Assembly: GCF_000948985.2 (NCBI RefSeq)
Contig: NZ_CP059734.1
Coordinates: 930,001 to 994,000 of the forward strand
Origin: Thalassomonas viridans
GTDB taxonomy: Bacteria; Pseudomonadota; Gammaproteobacteria; Enterobacterales; Alteromonadaceae
Length of the DNA: 64,000 nucleotides
Direction: 5' to 3'
Part shown: positions 9,485-18,142 of the stretch, piece after piece
Layout: each line of letters starts with the position of its first letter
Numbering within the stretch: the first letter of the stretch is position 1
Made by a program: the position numbers and the translations under genes
The notes under the pieces: model-generated
Told to the model about the DNA's origin: nothing
Database searches by the model: none
What the model saw: only the letters and a program-made list of their open reading frames with translations

Positions 9485-10585
9485 TTAAGAGGCGGTATCC
9501 GTGGCGTTCTTTTTGCCAGCCAGGAAAACTTTAAGACCCGGTCTGAGCTTAAATGCCCCTTTGGTAGCAATTAGAGTGCCTGGTACCAGCCCCTCCATGA
9601 CCACCACCCGATCTTCGTGGCGATCTCCTAACACCACTTTCTGCCGCTTGGCTCGGTAACTGTTATCACCTTCATGTTCGAGAACAAAAACATACTCTCC
9701 AAGTTGATCGCGAATAATGGCCATATCGGAAATCATTACCTGCTCACGAGCTTCAGCCACCGGGGCAATCACAGTCACTAACGTATTAGGCTTTAAGGCA
9801 CCTGAACTTTGAGCAAATTGAGCCCGGTATTTCAATTGCCTTGAACTACTGGACAGCTGAGGATCTACCGCAATAATTTCTGCCTGATACTCTCGGCTGT
9901 TATCCGTTATGGTATGAATACTGACTTGAGAGCCTAACGCCAATTCACGATAAGTTTGAGGTAAGTTGAAGTCCACCCAGGTATAGTCATAAATTCCTAT
10001 CAACTGGGTAAGTTTGGTATTGCTGTCGAGGTATTGGCCGACTTCCAGGTTATGGATACCAACACGGGCGGTAAAAGGCGCATAAATTTGCTTTTTGCGG
10101 ATGCTAGCCTGTAGTACCGCCAGCTCGGACTGTGCGGTTTCAACTTCAGCCCTCGCCTGATCCACTAACTCATCACGGATCTCTTTATTTTGCTGCAATC
10201 TCGAATAACGTTTGTAGGTATGGAGTTTTAATTTCAAGAGTGCCTTGATTCCGATTATTTCAGCACTTTCTTCGCTGTAGTCCAGCTCTAACAGTAAATC
10301 GCCAGCTTCTATTCGGCTGCCAGAGACCATGTTCAGTTTGCTAATCTTACCGGCCAGTTCATTGTGCAGTTCAAGCTGCTTATAAGCCCGAACCTCACCG
10401 TTGACTTTAGTATTTTTACGGTAGATTCCTATCTGTACATTTTCGGTAGCCACTGTAGCTGAAGGCTCGGGCATGCTCTTTCTTTGTTGTTCTCGGGTGG
10501 TATTTAGCAATTCTTTATAACCCCAAATACCTGCCAAACTGAGTAGCAGGACAATCAGGGTAATAACCCAGCGATGAATTTTCAT
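9485..10585 (-). CDS. RND efflux periplasmic adaptor (membrane fusion protein)
   Basis: 366 residues. An N-terminal signal-anchor (about 7-23) is followed by a barrel-sandwich/lipoyl half-motif (ELAGKISKLNMVSGSRIEAGDLLLELD), an alpha-hairpin (about 110-160), the returning lipoyl half (YAPFTARVGIHNLEVGQYL), a beta-barrel domain (WVDFNLPQTYRELALG) and a membrane-proximal domain (RDQLGEYVFVLEH). It is a HlyD/AcrA-type adaptor that would link an inner-membrane RND pump to a TolC-type channel. The pump gene directly downstream is destroyed by two insertions, so this adaptor is either orphaned or could serve the paralogous pump at 50861, whose own adaptor (49773) is clearly homologous. No outer-membrane channel gene is present here. 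Confidence 0.92.
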   Translation of the reverse strand: MKIHRWVITLIVLLLSLAGIWGYKELLNTTREQQRKSMPEPSATVATENVQIGIYRKNTKVNGEVRAYKQLELHNELAGKISKLNMVSGSRIEAGDLLLELDYSEESAEIIGIKALLKLKLHTYKRYSRLQQNKEIRDELVDQARAEVETAQSELAVLQASIRKKQIYAPFTARVGIHNLEVGQYLDSNTKLTQLIGIYDYTWVDFNLPQTYRELALGSQVSIHTITDNSREYQAEIIAVDPQLSSSSRQLKYRAQFAQSSGALKPNTLVTVIAPVAEAREQVMISDMAIIRDQLGEYVFVLEHEGDNSYRAKRQKVVLGDRHEDRVVVMEGLVPGTLIATKGAFKLRPGLKVFLAGKKNATDTAS

Positions 10586-11100
10586 ATTTTTCTTTACCTC
10601 GAATAACTTCTTGTCTAAAGCTTTTGCTCTAGGGGGAGTTACTTAAAACAAATTTCTTCAAGTAAACGACAGGCTTGTTATATCCCATAGTGCGCTCAGG
10701 ACTACAGCTACTCGTGGCATTAAAAATTATTTTTAATTCATTAATTCCAATAAAAGTACGGAAGCTCTTTTGACACCGGCATTTTAGCTAAACAAAAATG
10801 AATTAAGCTTTTTTATAGGGTCATTATTAGTGGCGCTTTCTATGAACTTGTTTATTGATATGCAAAAGATAATTCAGGGCTAATGTTCCAAATATGAAGG
10901 GAGTAATATTTTCAGCTTGGACTGAGGTTGTTTGTAAAAATTAACTACAGGCATAAACGTAGCGCTATGAGAACAATAGCAGCACTTCCCAGGGGGAATG
11001 ACAGGGCCCTGTCACGCTATATGTAAGTACTCTGTTGCTGCAATTGACTACCAGGAAGAGGGGGAGCTTGCAGCCCCTCTGTATTTTAAATTACTACAAT
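10586..11100. other. Intergenic region, no gene
   Basis: Leader of the adaptor operon on its left side and 3' flank of the tip-like gene pair on its right. It contains a perfect 16-base palindrome, TGACAGGGCCCTGTCA (10999-11014), and the terminator-like hairpin at 11057-11080. No SoxR-type operator like that at 49701 was found upstream of the adaptor gene. The short plus-strand open frame at 10998-11180 has no support. Confidence 0.5.
11057..11080 (-). terminator. Terminator-like hairpin after the tip-like gene pair
   Basis: AGAGGGG (11057-11063) pairs with CCCCTCT (11074-11080) just past the stop codon at 11101 on the minus strand. There is only a short T/C tail, so factor-independent termination is likely but weak. 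Confidence 0.45.
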
Positions 11101-12915
11101 TTAAATATTTCTTAAAACATTCTCCAGTGTGGTTTGAATGCGTTTTAATACCATACTTAAAAACTCCAACCCTTCATTAAAACGGGTTAAGAATTCGTTG
11201 GCATCAACAGTAACTAAGCTGGTTCGGTTTTCGAGACTTTTCAGGTAATCGCCAATGTCGGTATAAAGTGTTGTTAACTCTTCGTCGTTTAAAATTGTAT
11301 CGCCATTATCATAGTCATTTGCCCAATCAATGTAAGGCCTGTAATCGTTGGCAGATGGACTGGCAACATCAGAGCTGGTGATCCATTTAATAAATTCCTG
11401 ATATTTTTCTGCATCAGCCTGTTGTAAATTTGCAGACTTGTTATTTTTTCGTTCAAACACACCAATCCATTCATGCCATTCACGGGCAGCATCGATCATT
11501 TTATTCATGTTTGACAACTCTTTGGCTGTAGCCTTGTATTGTCGCTCTTTGATATTAAGGTATTCGCGGTGAGCTTGCATAAAGCGGTCTTTCATCAATA
11601 TGTGCTCTTCCACTTTATCGATAGTAACCCCAGTGGCAATGATAAATTTATCGAGCTGACGTTGCATGATCGGATATTCCGCTGGACTCACAGTATAATT
11701 ATTATCGTAATATCCGCCATGTGTGAAATATTTCCTTTCGGGGTCTACGGTCCTTACCCAAGCCGTAAACTCATCCCAAGTATCAGGGGCGACATCAATA
11801 GTTCCCGGATATTCTGGATAAACACTTTTCCATTCTTCAGCAGCTGCCCGTATGGCCCGATATGCTCTACCTTCACCGTTCCAGAGTTTTGGAGTCAGGT
11901 ACAATTTGTCATTGGGGTGCCTTTGATTGTAGTTATATTCCATTTGATACAGGTCTAAGCCCGTTATGGCCATGGCATCGGCGGTGGCTTCTTCCAATGC
12001 GTTATTGTTGATAAAGGCATCGGGAATTAAGTTACGATAAAGTTTTTGAGGGTTATAGGCTTCCCTGATTTGGGTATTATCAGTTAAATGTGAATAGTTT
12101 TGATAAAGCAGGGCAAACAGGCTGTCACTAAGGTTTTCATCATCAGTAATAGTGGTGTCTAATGCCATCTCCAAAGCTGCGTGTAAAATCTCGTCGTAAT
12201 CTAAAGTGACCTCGAATGTAAGCAAGGATTGATCCTCCCTGTATCTTATTAACCCTGGAGGAAGTTTAGGGTCAAGTCCGAATATAGGAGAGTTTTTTCT
12301 TCCTGCATAATGATATAGATCCGTAGGGTTTATCTGTTGAGTTGTCTTGAAGATGTGTGACTGTCCGTCCTCTAAGCTCAGGCCATTTTCTATATATTCA
12401 GCGATAATATTATTGACTAATTGCCTAGCTTCTTCTTGAGTATCTATACCGGCCCGCGCTAATAAGGCCTCAGCAGAGCCTTCGATATCTTTACTGACTT
12501 TATTTCTAGTACTGACTAATGCTTGTAATTCAGCAGCACTATTATTCTCTATTAAGGCTTTATACGTGTTGAGGCGATCTATTCCATCAACATCAATTAA
12601 AACAGAACTAAAAATACCCGCAGGTTCTTGAACTCTTAAAATATAATCACCATTAGATGGGTCAATAAAATTTTCAAGTCCATTTTTTGTCTGTTCCCAA
12701 AGTAGGCTGATGTATTCATCCAAGGTGTAGTCTTCCTGAGTCGAAGTGAACCTGGAATTTAGGTTTTCCACATCTTCGCGCGTCAGTAGATTAATCGTTT
12801 CTAAATTATTAAAAGTACCGTAGCTAGTTGCATTTTCTACTTCACCTTCGGTGGTAACATTAATAGTGTCCAAATCCGTGAACAACTTATCGGTAATATA
12901 AAAGGTTGTGGACAT
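11101..12915 (-). CDS. Large T3SS-linked protein with tip/filament-like C-terminus, copy 2
   Basis: 604 residues, no signal peptide and no membrane span; not assignable to a named family by eye. The N-terminus (MSTTFYITDKLFTDLDT) is shared with the gene upstream at 12921. The last ~160 residues form a helical hairpin: one long helix (about 455-500, HREYLNIKERQYKATAKEL), a loop, and a final amphipathic helix (VTVDANEFLTRFNEGLEFL onwards). That pattern recalls the C-terminal coil of LcrV/EspA-type needle-tip or filament proteins. Soluble export without a Sec signal would fit the T3SS genes on the same strand at 16067-18469. The start lies 5 bases past the stop of copy 1, so the two are surely co-transcribed. 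Substrate, tip or effector roles all remain open. Confidence 0.6.
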   Translation of the reverse strand: MSTTFYITDKLFTDLDTINVTTEGEVENATSYGTFNNLETINLLTREDVENLNSRFTSTQEDYTLDEYISLLWEQTKNGLENFIDPSNGDYILRVQEPAGIFSSVLIDVDGIDRLNTYKALIENNSAAELQALVSTRNKVSKDIEGSAEALLARAGIDTQEEARQLVNNIIAEYIENGLSLEDGQSHIFKTTQQINPTDLYHYAGRKNSPIFGLDPKLPPGLIRYREDQSLLTFEVTLDYDEILHAALEMALDTTITDDENLSDSLFALLYQNYSHLTDNTQIREAYNPQKLYRNLIPDAFINNNALEEATADAMAITGLDLYQMEYNYNQRHPNDKLYLTPKLWNGEGRAYRAIRAAAEEWKSVYPEYPGTIDVAPDTWDEFTAWVRTVDPERKYFTHGGYYDNNYTVSPAEYPIMQRQLDKFIIATGVTIDKVEEHILMKDRFMQAHREYLNIKERQYKATAKELSNMNKMIDAAREWHEWIGVFERKNNKSANLQQADAEKYQEFIKWITSSDVASPSANDYRPYIDWANDYDNGDTILNDEELTTLYTDIGDYLKSLENRTSLVTVDANEFLTRFNEGLEFLSMVLKRIQTTLENVLRNI

Positions 12916-12920
12916 AATTA

Positions 12921-14714
12921 TTAAAGATTTCTTAAAACATTTTCCAGTGTGGTTTGAATGCGCTTTAATACCATGCTTAAAAACTCCAACCCTTCATTAA
13001 AACGGGTTAAGAATTCGTTGGCATCAACAGTAACTAAGCTGGTTCGGTTTTCGAGACTTTTCAGGTAATCGCCAATGTCGGTATAAAGTGTTGTTAACTC
13101 TTCGTCGTTTAAAATTGTATCGCCATTATCATAGTCATTTGCCCAATCAATGTAAGGCCTGTAATCGTTGGCAGATGGACTGGCAACATCAGAGCTGGTG
13201 ATCCATTTAATAAATTCCTGATATTTTTCTGCATCAGCCTGTTGTAAATTTGCAGACTTGTTATTTTTTCGTTCAAACACACCAATCCATTCATGCCATT
13301 CACGGGCAGCATCGATCATTTTATTCATGCTTGACAACTCTTTGGCTGTAGCCTTGTATTGTCGCTCTTTGATATTAAGGTATTCGCGGTGGCTCTGCAT
13401 AAAGCGATCTTTCATTAAGATGTGCTCTTCCACCGCTTCAATGGTGTCTCTCGTGGCGGCTTTAAATTTTTCAAATTGTTGCTGTATGGCAGGGTACGCG
13501 GTAGGGTACACTATATAAAATCTGTCTCCTCGAAGTTCAGGATAATAAATGTCAGATTTAAAATATTTTTTGTCGGGATCTACAGCCCTTACCCAGGCAG
13601 TGAACTCATCCCACCTTTCATGATTGTCAAGATGTATAGTACCTGGGTACTCTTTATATATCTCCTGCCATTCTTCTGCCGCTGCCAATATGGCCCGATA
13701 TGCCCTACCTTCACCGTTCCAGAGTTTTGGAGTCAGGTACAGTTTGTCATTGGGGTGCCTTTGATTGTAGTTATATTCCATTTGATACAGGTCTAAGCCT
13801 GTCATGGCCATGGCATCGGCGGTGGCTTCTTCCAGTGCGTCATTGTTGATAAAGGCATCGGGAATTAAGTTACGATAAAGCTTCTGAGGGTCGTAGGCTT
13901 CCCTGATTTGGGTATTATCGGTTAAGTCTGAATAATTTTGATAAAGAAAGGCAAATAGACTGTCGCTAAGGTTTTGATTATCATCAATGGGGTCGTATAA
14001 CGCCATTTTTAAAGCAGCGTGTAAAATCTCATCGTAATCCAGCTCAATTTCAAATGTTAGCGTAGAGTGATCTTCACGATATTTTTCAAATCTTCTCGTA
14101 TTGAAGTCTTCTTTATAAGTACCTTTATATTCATATAGATCGGTAGGGTCTATGGTTTGAGCTACCTTGAAAATATGTGGTTGGCCATCTTGCAGAGTAA
14201 GATTATTTGCTTTATATTCGCTAATAATATTATGGACTAATTGCGCTGCTTCTTCCTGAGTATCAATGCCGGCCCGTGCCAATAAAGCCTCTGCTGAACC
14301 TTCTATATCTTTACTGACACCATGATGATTCGTTATTAAAGTTTGTAATTCAGCTGCATCATTATCGTCTACTAACGCCTTATATTGTTTTAGGCGGTCA
14401 TAGCCCCCATACTGAGTAAAAGTCGTATCTCCAGATTTTACCCTTGCAACTAGAAAATCATACCGTGTGTTATATGGATAACCAAGACCATCTCTTGCCT
14501 GTTGCCAAAGTAAACTTATATATTCGTCCAGGGTATATTTATCCTGACTAGAGGTAAATTGAGAAGGTAAATCTGCTGATGTTAAAAGTTCCATTGTTTC
14601 CAGATCATTAAAAGTACCATAGCTGGTGGCATTCTCTACATCACCTTCGTTGGTGATATTAGTCGTGTCTAAATCCGTGAACAATTTATCGGTAATATAA
14701 AAGGTTGTTGACAT
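12921..14714 (-). CDS. Large T3SS-linked protein with tip/filament-like C-terminus, copy 1
   Basis: 597 residues. A good ribosome site (AGAGGTGG) precedes ATG 14714. It is a tandem paralogue of the downstream gene: the C-terminal ~160 residues and a central block (YRNLIPDAFINN to KLWNGEGRAYRAI) are almost identical even in DNA, while about 40-200 and 340-430 diverge. The constant/variable mosaic suggests either gene conversion or diversifying selection on exposed parts. The final helix, with LENRTSLVTVDANEFLTRF followed by NEGLEFLSMVLKRI, resembles the last coil of T3SS tip proteins (inference). An IS3-family element begins 34 bp upstream, so the native promoter and the genes that linked it to sctK have been lost or displaced. 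Confidence 0.6.
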   Translation of the reverse strand: MSTTFYITDKLFTDLDTTNITNEGDVENATSYGTFNDLETMELLTSADLPSQFTSSQDKYTLDEYISLLWQQARDGLGYPYNTRYDFLVARVKSGDTTFTQYGGYDRLKQYKALVDDNDAAELQTLITNHHGVSKDIEGSAEALLARAGIDTQEEAAQLVHNIISEYKANNLTLQDGQPHIFKVAQTIDPTDLYEYKGTYKEDFNTRRFEKYREDHSTLTFEIELDYDEILHAALKMALYDPIDDNQNLSDSLFAFLYQNYSDLTDNTQIREAYDPQKLYRNLIPDAFINNDALEEATADAMAMTGLDLYQMEYNYNQRHPNDKLYLTPKLWNGEGRAYRAILAAAEEWQEIYKEYPGTIHLDNHERWDEFTAWVRAVDPDKKYFKSDIYYPELRGDRFYIVYPTAYPAIQQQFEKFKAATRDTIEAVEEHILMKDRFMQSHREYLNIKERQYKATAKELSSMNKMIDAAREWHEWIGVFERKNNKSANLQQADAEKYQEFIKWITSSDVASPSANDYRPYIDWANDYDNGDTILNDEELTTLYTDIGDYLKSLENRTSLVTVDANEFLTRFNEGLEFLSMVLKRIQTTLENVLRNL

Positions 14715-14808
14715 TATCCACCTCTTTGTTTGTTCCCATATGCTGAAGTGGTCTAATACAGCCGGACACCTCTAATGACATAAAGTATAATGTCCCGTAG
14801 AGGTAAAT

Positions 14809-15114
14809 ATGAGTAATAAATCTAAACGTCCAAAGTATTCAGTAGAGTTTAAGCAAGATGCTGTAAAGCTGGTAACCGAGCAAGGTTATACTCAGCAAGA
14901 AGCAGCTGATAGTTTAGGAATTTCACTTAGTGCTATCGGTCGCTGGGTTCGTACAGAGCAAGGCTATCGTTCACCAAGTTCAGGTAAACAAACCAACACT
15001 AACTTAGCTGAACGAGCTGAATTAGAAAAGCTACGAAAAGAAGTCGCTAAATTGAAAATGGAGCGAGATATTTTAAAAAAGGCCGCAGTCTTCTTTGCGA
15101 AGGAAAACGAATAA
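14809..15114 (+). CDS. IS3-family transposase OrfA (HTH)
   Basis: 101 residues. An HTH_Tnp_1 domain (YSVEFKQDAVKLVTEQGYT, QQEAADSLGISLSAIGRWV) is followed by a leucine-zipper-like helix (ELEKLRKEVAKLKMERDIL) ending KKAAVFFAKENE. It binds the element ends and multimerises through the zipper. It ends in an A-AAA-AAG slippery run from which the OrfAB fusion transposase is made. Confidence 0.95.
   Translation: MSNKSKRPKYSVEFKQDAVKLVTEQGYTQQEAADSLGISLSAIGRWVRTEQGYRSPSSGKQTNTNLAERAELEKLRKEVAKLKMERDILKKAAVFFAKENE
15075..15081 (+). other. Slippery heptamer A-AAA-AAG for -1 frameshifting
   Basis: In the orfA frame the bases read TTA AAA AAG (15073-15081). A -1 slip moves ribosomes into the frame of orfB, which is open from here through to 15974 with no stop. 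This is the classic IS3-family site for production of the OrfAB transposase. Confidence 0.8.
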
Positions 15115-15161
15115 GGTTTCAATTTATTCGTGAGAATAAGAAGACTTGGCCAGTTCTTCAA

Positions 15162-15974
15162 ATGTGCAGAGTAATGGAAGTTAGCTCCAGTGCTTTTTAT
15201 GATTGGTGTAATAGACCTATAGCGCCCGATAATCGGCAAAATAGTTTAGATGAAGATGCCCGTAAACTTTTCACAGAGCACAGGCAAACACTCGGCTCTA
15301 GACGTATGGTGAAGGAATTAATTAAGCTTGGCCATCAAGTAGGACGATTTAAGGTTCGTCGTATGATGGCAAGATTAGGTTTGATAGCTCGTTACCCCAA
15401 AAAATTTAAGGTAACAACTGACAGCGAGCATAACTATGGTATAGCGCCCAACATACTCGCTCGGCAGTTTGATGTTAATCAGCCTAATCAGGTTTGGACA
15501 ACAGACATCACATACGTTTGGACCCTGCAAGGTTGGATGTATCTGGCGGCCGTAATGGATCTTTCTAACCGCCAAATCGTTGGTTGGGCAATTGATGAAC
15601 ACATGCGTACTGAACTGTGTGTCAAAGCCTTACAAATGGCCTATTGGCGTAGAAAACCCGGTAAAGGGCTTATCCATCACTCAGATCGTGGAAGCCAATA
15701 TGCTAGCGATAAATACCGCAAGCATCTAAGAACGATGGGGATGCAAGCTAGCATGAGCGGTAAAGGGGATTGCTGGGACAACGCACCAACAGAGCGTTTT
15801 TTCAGAAGTTTAAAATATGAGCAGTTAAATTATCAAAGCTTTCGAACTAAGTCAGAAGCCAAGCTCAGCATTTTAGATTATTTGGCGTATTACAACAGCA
15901 AACGGCCTCATTCAAAACTGGGTTATGTTTCGCCAATGGAATACGAACGAATAAAATTAGCCGATGTAGCTTAA
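15162..15974 (+). CDS. IS3-family transposase OrfB (DDE integrase core)
   Basis: 270 residues from the internal ATG. The same frame is open back to the slippery site near 15075 (FIRENKKTWPVLQ precedes the ATG), so the natural product is the OrfAB fusion. An HTH_21 region (about 30-75) precedes the rve core with the catalytic triad: WTTDITYV (Asp), HHSDRGSQY (Asp) and DNAPTERFFRSLKYE (Glu, 35 residues later), then YYNSKRPHSKLGYVSP. All key residues are present, so the element is probably mobile. Confidence 0.95.
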   Translation: MCRVMEVSSSAFYDWCNRPIAPDNRQNSLDEDARKLFTEHRQTLGSRRMVKELIKLGHQVGRFKVRRMMARLGLIARYPKKFKVTTDSEHNYGIAPNILARQFDVNQPNQVWTTDITYVWTLQGWMYLAAVMDLSNRQIVGWAIDEHMRTELCVKALQMAYWRRKPGKGLIHHSDRGSQYASDKYRKHLRTMGMQASMSGKGDCWDNAPTERFFRSLKYEQLNYQSFRTKSEAKLSILDYLAYYNSKRPHSKLGYVSPMEYERIKLADVA

Positions 15975-15999
15975 CTAGGTGTCCAGTTTGACTTGACCA

Positions 16000-16055
16000 T
16001 TACATGCTTCTTGTTTAAGTAAGCGGAATATTTCTTTTATCAGTCCTGCTAACAT
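16000..16055 (-). pseudogene. Truncated gene start downstream of sctK
   Basis: ATG 16055, 12 bases past the sctK stop, starts MLAGLIKEIFRLLKQEAC and is cut by the IS3 end at 15999. In SPI-1/Ysc-type operons the next gene is usually sctL, the stator of the sorting platform, but the 18 residues are too few to identify it. The remainder of the gene is not found on the other side of the IS. Confidence 0.45.
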
Positions 16056-16066
16056 TTACTTTGGCA

Positions 16067-16792
16067 TCAGGCTGTTTTTGCCAGAGGCTGGTAATTGTTA
16101 ACTTCTTGAATTAATTGCCGACATTTTTGATAGCTGTCTGCATCCATGGCAGTATTGTCATCATTCGTGACCGCTATCGGTAATAACAATTGTTGACAAA
16201 AAGGTAACTTCCAGCGCAGCCGCCATTGCAAAGCAGGGGAGTAATGGCTGGCCGTTGCTATTAGCACAGCTATAGCTGCTTGATTAAGTTGCTTATTCAG
16301 CATTGCCAGGTCGTCAAAATTAAGTGCTTTGGCGGTAACTATGTGCGCTCGCAAACTGTCGGGGATTTCCCCAGAAAGTTGCGAGGCTTGCTCAATAGCA
16401 AAGCGGTAGCTTTGCTCTCCAAGCAGGTGCTTGACAGCTTTTACTTTTTTGGCAGCCAGCAAAGAAGCGATAACTGGCTGGTAAAGGCACGCCGTTAAGT
16501 TGTTAAGTAAGGTTTGTAACTGTATTGGCGACATCAGCAGCAATTGCTTATCGGGGCTGTGAAAGTCAAAGTCAAATTGTCCTTCGATATTCGCTTGTTT
16601 TAGTAGCCAGCGGGATACTAAATACGGCTGTTGCGTGTTTAGCGCTTGAAGTTGCTGTAGCGACAGTTCGCTGTTGACTTTCTCGGTCTGTGAGCTGACT
16701 CCCGTAAGCAAATGTGTCCACCAACTTGAATGCAGGCTTTGGCTGGGATAAAAATTAAAAGCCAGTAATGAGTGATGTAGGGGATCAGACAT
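16067..16792 (-). CDS. sctK: Type III secretion sorting-platform protein SctK
   Basis: 241 residues, no signal or membrane span. The opening LLAFNFYPSQSLHSSWW matches the start typical of the YscK/OrgA family, followed by a helical body. In known injectisomes SctK is the cytoplasmic adaptor that joins the SctQ-SctL-SctN platform to the ring protein SctD. Its ATG overlaps the sctJ stop by one base (TAATG), so translation is coupled. The order sctF-sctI-sctJ-sctK is that of the prgIJK-orgA and Ysc operons. Assignment rests on the N-terminal motif plus gene order; overall divergence is high. Confidence 0.75.
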   Translation of the reverse strand: MSDPLHHSLLAFNFYPSQSLHSSWWTHLLTGVSSQTEKVNSELSLQQLQALNTQQPYLVSRWLLKQANIEGQFDFDFHSPDKQLLLMSPIQLQTLLNNLTACLYQPVIASLLAAKKVKAVKHLLGEQSYRFAIEQASQLSGEIPDSLRAHIVTAKALNFDDLAMLNKQLNQAAIAVLIATASHYSPALQWRLRWKLPFCQQLLLPIAVTNDDNTAMDADSYQKCRQLIQEVNNYQPLAKTA

Positions 16793-17505
16793 TAGCTTTC
16801 CTTGTCTGAGGTGCTTTGTTTATAAATAAAAAGCCCTATCAGGATGAGCAGAAGCAAAGCTAAAGCAGCCCACACTGCAAGCAGCCATGGGGTAAGGTAC
16901 CAGGGAGTTGGCTTTTGCACAAGCTTAACAGGTGTTTGCCCTTCAAAAAGCGCTACATCAACCGCCTCATATTCTAAGTCTTGAATAGCATGGGCAACGA
17001 GCAACTTTATTTTCGGAACCAGCTCTTCGGCGCCCATACCTTGAGTATGCTTGATAAACACCGAAGCGGAAGGCGTGCCGGTTTTCACCCCGTAATCGTC
17101 AATTTTTGGCTGTACTATGTGCACCCGGGCATTGATGACTTCATCAATTAGCGATAAGGTAGCTTCCAGCTCCTGGGTCATGGCAAAATTATAGCGAGCC
17201 CGCTCTTCCATGGGGGAGCTGATCATACTGTCTTTAACGAAAATATCTCCTAAACTTTGAAACTGCCCTTTAGGGTAACCTTGCGCCTTAAGTTTACTTA
17301 CGGCCAAGGGAATATCCGACTCTTCAACCATCAGTGTGGCGGTTTGGTCTTTGTCGGCAATTTTTTCTACGGCAATACCGCTATTCATTAAAATAGCCAC
17401 CATTTCATTCGCCTGCTGTTCGTCAATACCGGTATAAAGTTCAACCTTGCAGGCACACAGCAGCAAACAACTCAATAATATGGTTACATGTTTTAATAAC
17501 GACAT
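16792..17505 (-). CDS. sctJ: Type III secretion inner-ring lipoprotein SctJ
   Basis: 237 residues. The signal peptide has a lipobox (LLCAC, lipidated Cys19) immediately followed by KVELYTGI, the diagnostic SctJ start. Two ring-building modules follow: about 20-90 (DEQQANEMVAILMNSGI) and 105-185 (SSPMEERARYNFAMTQEL, ARVHIVQP, ASVFIKH, KIKLLVAHAIQDLEYEAVDV). A C-terminal membrane span (about 208-230, LLAVWAALALLLLILIGLF) precedes a short cytoplasmic tail. It forms the inner-membrane ring with SctD. It is the second-best recognised component here after the needle and is co-directional with sctI and sctK. Neither sctD nor sctC is in the window. Confidence 0.95.
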   Translation of the reverse strand: MSLLKHVTILLSCLLLCACKVELYTGIDEQQANEMVAILMNSGIAVEKIADKDQTATLMVEESDIPLAVSKLKAQGYPKGQFQSLGDIFVKDSMISSPMEERARYNFAMTQELEATLSLIDEVINARVHIVQPKIDDYGVKTGTPSASVFIKHTQGMGAEELVPKIKLLVAHAIQDLEYEAVDVALFEGQTPVKLVQKPTPWYLTPWLLAVWAALALLLLILIGLFIYKQSTSDKES

Positions 17506-17587
17506 AAGCGACTCTTTTAGTGTATCTGGTGAAAATATGAGTGGGAAAATTGCCCGGCTGAAACGCCGAGATTTTCCTGTTGCCCTA

Positions 17588-18097
17588 TTACTGTGCTTTT
17601 AACAAGGTGTCGACATTTCGATCAAAAGTACCGGTAATTTTTGAATACACGTCTTGATGCAATGACCAAAGCTGAATTTCGAATTGGGTTTTTAATAAGT
17701 CGGCTGAGTCTAACTTATCTTTATTTAGCACCGCCTGTATGCTTTCAAAGCTGTCTAAGCTTTCCTGGCGGATGGCATCTAATTTTTGAAGGACTTTGTC
17801 TCCGAGAATACCGTTGCCGCTGGAGAGTGCACTGCCTCGGCCATCGTTGGTATGACAGCTGCCGTCAGCACGGACTTCCCCCGCAGCGCAGACGCCGCTC
17901 TCCTCAGAGCCTGACTTGCTGAGCTGCGTATCTTGCACCTCATGAATGGTAAGCTTTTGCTCAAATAATAGCATAGCTTGTGGATCGGCCACCGGTGGCA
18001 AAGATGCCAACTCCTGGCTTTTGATAAAAGGTTGATAAGTGCGTGTTAATTGTTCATCGACCGACACTTGGTTGGAAGAAATAGCCGTAGTTTCCAT
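17588..18097 (-). CDS. sctI: Type III secretion inner rod protein SctI
   Basis: 169 residues. The C-terminal ~70 residues carry the YscI/PrgJ signature: GDKVLQKLDAIRQESLDSF, LLKTQFEIQLWSLHQ and the terminal SKITGTFDRNVDTLLKAQ. The N-terminal DPQAMLLFEQKL block is also typical of YscI/HrpB proteins. It builds the rod that connects the export gate to the needle. Unusual here is an insert around 65-90 with two cysteines and Gly/Ser/Asp-rich sequence (SGVCAAGEVRADGSCHTND), which lengthens it beyond most SctI proteins. It lies between the needle gene, after a terminator hairpin, and sctJ. Confidence 0.82.
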   Translation of the reverse strand: METTAISSNQVSVDEQLTRTYQPFIKSQELASLPPVADPQAMLLFEQKLTIHEVQDTQLSKSGSEESGVCAAGEVRADGSCHTNDGRGSALSSGNGILGDKVLQKLDAIRQESLDSFESIQAVLNKDKLDSADLLKTQFEIQLWSLHQDVYSKITGTFDRNVDTLLKAQ

Positions 18098-18142
18098 AAT
18101 TGCTCTCTAAAAAAGTCAACTAAAAATAATATTCCGCCATAT

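Larger units (their letters stand above)
14749..15999 (+). mobile_element. IS3-family insertion sequence, complete, no target duplication
   Basis: 1251 bp with imperfect ends, TGGTCTAATACAGCCGGACACCT on the left and TGGTCAAGTCAAACTGGACACCT (reverse complement) on the right. It carries orfA and orfB in the usual -1 frameshift arrangement. The flanking trinucleotides differ (AAG on the left, TAC on the right), so the expected 3-bp duplication is missing. This is consistent with an adjacent deletion or recombination between copies inside the T3SS locus. Confidence 0.9.

Noticed and set aside
10998..11180. 60-codon plus-strand open frame
   Set aside because: No ribosome site and no recognisable family; it overlaps the terminator hairpin and the end of the tip-like gene on the other strand.
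11289..13312. Two identical 67-codon minus-strand frames at 11289-11492 and 13109-13312
   Set aside because: They are out-of-frame shadows inside the duplicated C-terminal coding region; their identity reflects the paralogous genes.
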